Position numbers and translations under genes: made by a program
Shown: positions 59,859-64,000 of the stretch, piece by piece
Numbering within the stretch: the first letter of the stretch is position 1
How the letters are laid out: each line of letters starts with the position of its first letter
Notes under the pieces: model-generated
The model's database searches: none
What the model was told of the DNA's origin: nothing
The model's input: the letters and a program-made list of their open reading frames with translations, nothing else
Assembly: GCA_041060555.1 (NCBI GenBank)
Contig: JBEUDS010000004.1
Direction: 5' to 3' (one strand)
DNA length: 64,000 bases
DNA from: CAUJIW01 sp963205175
Lineage (GTDB): Bacteria > Pseudomonadota > Alphaproteobacteria > Sphingomonadales > Sphingomonadaceae

Positions 59859-60947
59859 ATGAGCGACCAGACGTCCAGCGATGATCCGCGGCTGTCGAGC
59901 CTTGCCGAAGAGGCGCGCGCCATGCGGGGCCAGGCGGTGCCACCGGCGGCACCGCCGCGCACGAGCAGTGGCTGGCCATGGGCGCTGACCGGGCTCGCCA
60001 TTGCCTTCGCCGCCGGCCTGCTCGGCAACCCGTGGTTCGAGTCCAAGGTGCGGTCGTATCTGCCGGAAGCGCTGCGCCGGCCGGCGGCCAGCGCCGACAC
60101 CAGCGGACTGGACAGTCGCCTGATGGCGCTTGAAACCCGCGTCGGTGCGCTGGAGGCCCGCCCGTTGCCGTCGGTGCCCCCGTTGCCGGCCGCCACCGAG
60201 CCGGCCGGGGTGCCCGCGGACACGCCGGCGCCGGCAATCGCTGTCGGCCCGGCGCTGGAGCAGCGGCTGGCGGCGGCGGAAGCCAAGCTCGCCGCGCTGG
60301 AGCAGGCGCAGTCGGGCGCGGCGCTGCAAACGCAGACGCTGCAGAGCGGGGTGACCGCGCTGGAAGGCAAGCTGGCGCAGCTGTCGACGCGGACCGAGGA
60401 AGGGATGACGGGCGTCAAGGCCGAGGCCGATCGGGCCCGCGGGTTCATCCTGCTTGCCGGTGTCCGCCGGGCGCTGGAGAGCGGGCGCGCCTTCCCGGCG
60501 GCGGTCACTTCGCTGGCGGCGCTCTATGGCGAGACCAATCCGGACGTGGCGGCGCTGCGCGCCGTGCAGGCCGGTGGGCCTACCTACCCGCAATTGCGCG
60601 CCCGCTTCCGGGCGCTGGCGCCAACGCTCGGCCAGACCGGCACCCCGGCCGGGGGAGGCTCCTCCTCCTGGTGGGATGAGACCAAGGCCGCGCTGACGGG
60701 CCTGGTGCAGGTCCGTCGTGCCGGCGAACCAGCCGGGGGCTCGTCCGGTGGCGCATCGGCCGGCGATGCCCTGGTGCGCGCCGATCGGCAACTGGCGGCC
60801 GGTGACCTCGCCGGCGCCATCGCGTCCGTCCAGTCGCTGCCGGCGCCCGCGCGCACCCGGGCGGCGGCCTGGCTGGCGCAGGCGCAGGCGCACCTGGCCG
60901 CTGTATCCGCGCTCGCACGGCTTGAAACCGCGGCCCTCGCCGGATGA
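59859..60947 (+). CDS. Mitofilin/HemX-like membrane protein (COG4223)
   Basis: A 362-residue protein with a short cytoplasmic N-terminus, one membrane span (about 44-62, SGWPWALTGLAIAFAAGLLG), an Ala/Glu-rich coiled-coil region (LEQRLAAAEAKLAALEQAQ, LQSGVTALEGKLAQL) and a C-terminal helical domain ending RAAAWLAQAQAHLAAVSALARL. This is the alphaproteobacterial mitofilin-like family located between hemD and hemY, the ancestor-like relative of mitochondrial Mic60. The function is probably membrane shaping or heme-enzyme organisation and is not shown. hemY follows at 10 bp. Confidence 0.88.
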   Translation: MSDQTSSDDPRLSSLAEEARAMRGQAVPPAAPPRTSSGWPWALTGLAIAFAAGLLGNPWFESKVRSYLPEALRRPAASADTSGLDSRLMALETRVGALEARPLPSVPPLPAATEPAGVPADTPAPAIAVGPALEQRLAAAEAKLAALEQAQSGAALQTQTLQSGVTALEGKLAQLSTRTEEGMTGVKAEADRARGFILLAGVRRALESGRAFPAAVTSLAALYGETNPDVAALRAVQAGGPTYPQLRARFRALAPTLGQTGTPAGGGSSSWWDETKAALTGLVQVRRAGEPAGGSSGGASAGDALVRADRQLAAGDLAGAIASVQSLPAPARTRAAAWLAQAQAHLAAVSALARLETAALAG

Positions 60948-60957
60948 TCGAGGCGGC

Positions 60958-62223
60958 ATGATCGCCCGCCTGGCCAAGGCGGTTATCGGCGCCCTGCTGG
61001 CGCTGGTGCTGGCGTGGCTGGCGGTCCAACCGGGATGGCTGGAGCTCAGGTGGCTCGGCTGGCATGTGGCAACAGCGCCGGGCTGGGCGTTGCTCGCCCT
61101 GCTGATCGTGCTGGCCATACCGCTGCTGCTGGGGCGACTTTACACGGCCATCCGCTATCGCTCCGGCCTGTTCGGCCCCGGACGGATGCTCCGACGGGCG
61201 CGGGCGGCGGAACTGCTGGCGACCCGGGCTCTGGCGGATCTGCTGCTGGCGCAGTCGGAGCGGGCGGCCGGTCAGGCGGCGACGGCCCTGGGGCGCGTCG
61301 CCGATGATCCACTGGCGCTGTTCGTCGCCGCCCGGCTGGGCGACAAGGTCGCGGCGGACCGGCTGGCCGCCGGCAAGGCAACCGCCCGGCTGGCGGCGAT
61401 CGCCCGTTACCTGCACGCCCCGGGTATCGAGACCACGGCGCGACTGGTGGCGCTGGCGCCCGACAGTCCGGCGGCATGGGCGGCGGCGTTCGCTGAACAC
61501 GCCCGCGCGGGCCAGTGGGAAGAGGCGACCGCCGCGCTCGACAAGTGGACGGCGCTCGACCCCGCCGACGCGGCGGCGATGGCGACCCGTCGGGCGGCGG
61601 TGGCGACCGCGGCGGCGCTCGCGGCCACCGATGACGAGGTGGCGACGGACTGGGCACGCCGGGCTGCCAGGGCGGCGCCCGGTTTCGTGCCGGGGGTGGT
61701 GATGGCGGCCCGCGGGCTGGCGGCCCGCGACAGGCGGCAGAAGGCGGCAAGTCTGATCCTGGCGGCGTGGGACATGGCGCCCCATCCCGAGCTGGCCGAG
61801 GCCTATGCCGCGCTTGACCCGACCGAGACCGCGCATCACCGGCTGGAGCGGTTCCGCGCCCTGGCGGCGTCACACCCCGACCACCCCGAAAGCCGGATGC
61901 GGCTGGCGGAAGCGGCACTGGGCGCCGGCGAGGCACTGGCAGCGCTGGAGGCGCTGGCACCGCTGCTGGCCGGCGCCCCGCGCGCCCGCGCCGCGCATCT
62001 GGCGGCCATCGCCCACCGGCAGCTGGGCATCGAGCCCGACCCCCATGCCCGCTGGCCGGAAGCGCTGGTTCACGGCGCCGCCGAACCCGACTGGCGGTGC
62101 GACGCCTGTCATGCGCACGCCCCCCACTGGTCGCTGGTCTGTCCGTCATGCGCGGCGGTGGCGACACTGGCCTGGACCGAGGTGCCGGCGGGCATGGCGG
62201 CGCCGCGTCGCATCGGGGGGTAG
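60958..62223 (+). CDS. hemY: HemY-type heme biosynthesis-associated TPR protein
   Basis: A 421-residue protein with two N-terminal membrane spans (about 5-25 and 38-60), then HemY_N (LYTAIRYRSGLFGPGR), followed by TPR-like helical repeats to about residue 380. The C-terminal region has a four-Cys zinc-ribbon-like motif, WRCDACHAHAPHWSLVCPSC, typical of alphaproteobacterial HemY. This HemY is not the protoporphyrinogen oxidase HemY of Bacillus. It is thought to be involved in late heme synthesis or its control. ATG 60958 has GAGG upstream. Confidence 0.9.
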   Translation: MIARLAKAVIGALLALVLAWLAVQPGWLELRWLGWHVATAPGWALLALLIVLAIPLLLGRLYTAIRYRSGLFGPGRMLRRARAAELLATRALADLLLAQSERAAGQAATALGRVADDPLALFVAARLGDKVAADRLAAGKATARLAAIARYLHAPGIETTARLVALAPDSPAAWAAAFAEHARAGQWEEATAALDKWTALDPADAAAMATRRAAVATAAALAATDDEVATDWARRAARAAPGFVPGVVMAARGLAARDRRQKAASLILAAWDMAPHPELAEAYAALDPTETAHHRLERFRALAASHPDHPESRMRLAEAALGAGEALAALEALAPLLAGAPRARAAHLAAIAHRQLGIEPDPHARWPEALVHGAAEPDWRCDACHAHAPHWSLVCPSCAAVATLAWTEVPAGMAAPRRIGG

Positions 62224-62287
62224 GCGCGCCGTCGGCCCGGACAGGCGGCAGGAGACGCCTAAATTGATTCGCAGGGCATACAATATC

Positions 62288-62317
62288 TTGTAGTCGGCGG
62301 GCGGCGACGCCTATACT
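62288..62317 (+). promoter_or_regulatory. Putative promoter of the serine hydrolase gene
   Basis: TTGTAG (62288-62293) and TATACT (62312-62317) have 18 bases between them and lie 35 bp before the start. The -10 matches TATAAT in 5 of 6 and the -35 matches TTGACA in 4 of 6. Confidence 0.45.
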
Positions 62318-62351
62318 CCCCGGTGTCGGTCAGGGTGGAGTAGCGGTAGCC

Positions 62352-63689
62352 ATGATCCAGCAGCGGTGGCCAGGACGTCGATGGTCGGGGGCGCGGCTGA
62401 TGCCCGCTGGCAAGGCCCTGGGGCGCTCCTTTGCCGCGTTGGCGTCGTCCGTTGTGGCGTTCGCGTCGGTTGCCGGCATCATGCTCGTGTCCCCGGTGGC
62501 CGCCGCCGCCGCGCCGGCCACGCCCGCCGTCGATCTCAGCCTGCCCCCTGCGCCGGGCAGCGCGCGGGCCGTCCGGCAGCAGACATTCGATGCTTTCCTT
62601 GCCGAACGCACCGCCAGCGGCGATCTCGTCGGCGTCTCGGTCGCCGTCGTCGACCATGGTCGTCTTGCCATGCTGCGTGGCTATGGGCATCGCAGCGTGT
62701 CGGGGGCCGCGGCGGTCGATGACAGGACGGTGTTCCATCTCGCCTCGCTATCCAAGACCTTCGCCGCCGGGCTTACCGGCATGCTGGTCAGGGATCGGGT
62801 GCTGGACTGGTCGACGCCACTGCGCGCCGTGCTGCCTGGTGTGTCGCTGGGCGCGCCACGATCGGGCCTGACCATCGGCGATCTGCTCAGCCATCGCACC
62901 GGCCTGCCGCCCAATGCCTATGACGACCTGCTGGAGGCGGGCGTGCCGGCGAGGGATATCCTGCCGCGGCTGGCCAAGGTGCCGCCCGCCTGCAAGCCGG
63001 GCACTTGCTATGCCTACCAGAACCTCACGTTCAACCTGGTGGCCGATGCCATCCAGGCCCGCACCGGCAAGAGCTATGCCGATCTGATGCGCCAGCGCAT
63101 CTTCGCGCCGCTGCACATGGATCGTGCCTCGCTCGGATCGGCGGGTCTGCGCCACGACGACAACTGGGCGCGCCCCCATGTCCGGGCGGGTACTGGCTGG
63201 CGTGAAGTCGGCCTGCGTGAACCCTATTACGCCTTGCAGGCCGCCGCCGGTGTCAACGCCTCTGGTCGCGACATGGCCCAGTGGCTGCTCGCGCAGCTGG
63301 GCCGGATGCCGGCGGCCTACGCCCCGGATATCGCCGCGACGCTGCAGACGCCGCGCGTGAAGACGCCCAAGGATCTGCGCAGCCTGCGCAACCGCTTCGT
63401 CGATACGCGCGATGCCGCCTACGGCTATGGCTGGCGTATCTACGATATCGGCGGCACCCAGGTGGTCGCCCACGCCGGCACGGTGCAGGGCTATATCGCC
63501 CAGATCGCCTTCGTGCCGGCGCAACAGTCCGGCATCGTGATTCTCACCAATGCCTCCAGTCCGCATTTCCGCACCATCCTGCCGGCGTACATGGAGCTTT
63601 TCGTCGAGGGGGTGCGGCCGCAGGAACAGGCGCTGGCGCCGCTGCGCAGGCAGACCGCCGCGACCGCCACCCGCAGCGTGGTGCACTGA
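62352..63689 (+). CDS. Exported serine hydrolase, class C beta-lactamase family
   Basis: A 445-residue periplasmic serine hydrolase. The N-terminus (to about residue 52) is a long signal peptide with cleavage near PVAAAAAPA; an ATG at 62400 would give a shorter signal. Active-site motifs: SxxK in HLASLSKTFAAGL, YxN in CYAYQNLTFN, and the third box HAGTVQGYIAQ (HxG in place of KTG). These define the class C beta-lactamase/D-aminopeptidase/esterase group, most of which are not resistance enzymes. Substrate unknown. It is preceded by its own promoter candidate (62288-62317) and stands alone. Confidence 0.9.
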   Translation: MIQQRWPGRRWSGARLMPAGKALGRSFAALASSVVAFASVAGIMLVSPVAAAAAPATPAVDLSLPPAPGSARAVRQQTFDAFLAERTASGDLVGVSVAVVDHGRLAMLRGYGHRSVSGAAAVDDRTVFHLASLSKTFAAGLTGMLVRDRVLDWSTPLRAVLPGVSLGAPRSGLTIGDLLSHRTGLPPNAYDDLLEAGVPARDILPRLAKVPPACKPGTCYAYQNLTFNLVADAIQARTGKSYADLMRQRIFAPLHMDRASLGSAGLRHDDNWARPHVRAGTGWREVGLREPYYALQAAAGVNASGRDMAQWLLAQLGRMPAAYAPDIAATLQTPRVKTPKDLRSLRNRFVDTRDAAYGYGWRIYDIGGTQVVAHAGTVQGYIAQIAFVPAQQSGIVILTNASSPHFRTILPAYMELFVEGVRPQEQALAPLRRQTAATATRSVVH

Positions 63690-64000
63690 GTCACGCCGGT
63701 TGCCGGGCCGTCCTGGCGGTCCGGTCCCGAGTCCAGACGGAGTCGTGTCCCGATGTGGGGCAACGAGGCCCCGGGCGGTGGGGTGTCCGCGCCGCCAGCC
63801 TGGGACGCAGGCCGATGGGCCTTCAATAAATATATGAATTACAATTGGTTGGCGCGATTGCGGAAAAATGTCGTTTTTCTTTCAAGATTTGTTTTGACAG
63901 TTTGGTTTGGGGTTGGGTATATCGCCGCCTGTCGCTGACGCCGAGGGTGACTTCGGCGGGGAGGCGACTTCGCTCTTTCTCATTGTAGGTTTTTGAAGGG
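63690..64000. other. Intergenic tail of the window, AT-rich, no gene seen
   Basis: I see no convincing gene in this 311-bp stretch. The first 130 bp have normal GC content. From about 63826 to 63935 the sequence turns AT-rich (runs such as AATAAATATATGAATT and GTCGTTTTTCTTTCAAG), unlike the rest of the window. A short open frame across it shows no family features. A strong promoter (63894-63923) and then a hairpin CGCCGA / TCGGCG (63939-63958) point to a transcript going rightwards out of the window. Confidence 0.6.
63894..63923 (+). promoter_or_regulatory. Strong sigma-70-like promoter reading out of the window
   Basis: A consensus -35 TTGACA (63894-63899), an 18-base spacer and TATATC (63918-63923) lie in the AT-rich stretch. 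It would drive a leader with a 6-bp hairpin at 63939-63958. The gene it serves is beyond position 64000. Confidence 0.5.

Noticed and set aside
63753..63938. Small 61-codon open frame at the right edge
   Set aside because: No ribosome site, no family similarity, and it crosses the AT-rich promoter region.

Overview
The window is a contiguous piece of a GC-rich bacterial chromosome that is almost fully packed with genes and best fits an alphaproteobacterium. The main pointers are a RegB/RegA (PrrBA/ActSR-type) redox two-component pair with the conserved quinone-site motif and redox cysteine, a SUF-only Fe-S operon headed by an Rrf2 regulator, a sulfite reductase operon of the cobA-DUF2849-cysI-DUF934-cysH type, a mitofilin/HemX-like gene next to hemC-hemD-hemY, and a short bifunctional PutA with a divergent Lrp-type regulator. 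I see no phage, transposon, CRISPR array, rRNA or tRNA. Species cannot be named from this sequence.

Layout. 1-2656: end of an arginine succinyltransferase pathway operon (astD, astB). 2702-4332: DUF4197 protein and a tandem universal stress protein. 4557-8722: siroheme methyltransferase, sulfite reductase and APS reductase operon; its partner sulfate-activation genes cysD, cysNC and cysQ lie at 16249-19957. 8844-16077: class A PBP, a metallopeptidase/YcgN/SCO run, a periplasmic ankyrin protein, a histidine phosphatase and regB-regA. 19993-22479: an AsnC-type regulator divergent from a two-gene operon that looks like kynA-kynU but lacks key residues of both enzymes. 22498-31246: APC permease, an AcoA/AcoB/E2 2-oxoacid dehydrogenase operon with two E3-binding domains and no E3, putA and its regulator. 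31313-37325: GGDEF-EAL protein, an AMP-phosphorylase-type gene overlapping a PRPP-synthetase-like gene, pyrD and DUF952. 37423-37527: a likely structured small RNA. 37642-44302: an AraC regulator and the suf operon (Rrf2, sufB, C, D, S, T, A). 44321-51972: an acyl-CoA ligase with two small hotdog proteins, a TetR regulator, then alpha/beta hydrolase, TonB receptor and MFS transporter. 52010-64000: murJ, a chemoreceptor, gpsA, tsaD, hemC, hemD, hemX-like, hemY, a serine hydrolase, and an AT-rich tail holding a strong promoter that points out of the window.

How the parts join. CysD/CysNC make APS and PAPS, CysH (APS-reductase type) makes sulfite, CobA supplies siroheme and CysI reduces sulfite to sulfide. 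Sulfur from cysteine then enters Fe-S clusters through SufS and SufBCD. Several amino-acid catabolic units (ast, put, the kyn-like pair) sit in one stretch, each of the last two beside its own Lrp/AsnC regulator.

The points most worth following are: the kyn-like pair with altered active sites; the AMP phosphorylase plus PRPP synthetase pair; a 28-bp perfect palindrome that makes two convergent genes end in the same residues; the small RNA candidate, which carries the only hairpin with a clear U-tract that I found in the window; the MaoC-like pair in which one partner lacks the catalytic dyad; and short tandem duplications that sit at or near the 3' ends of three genes.
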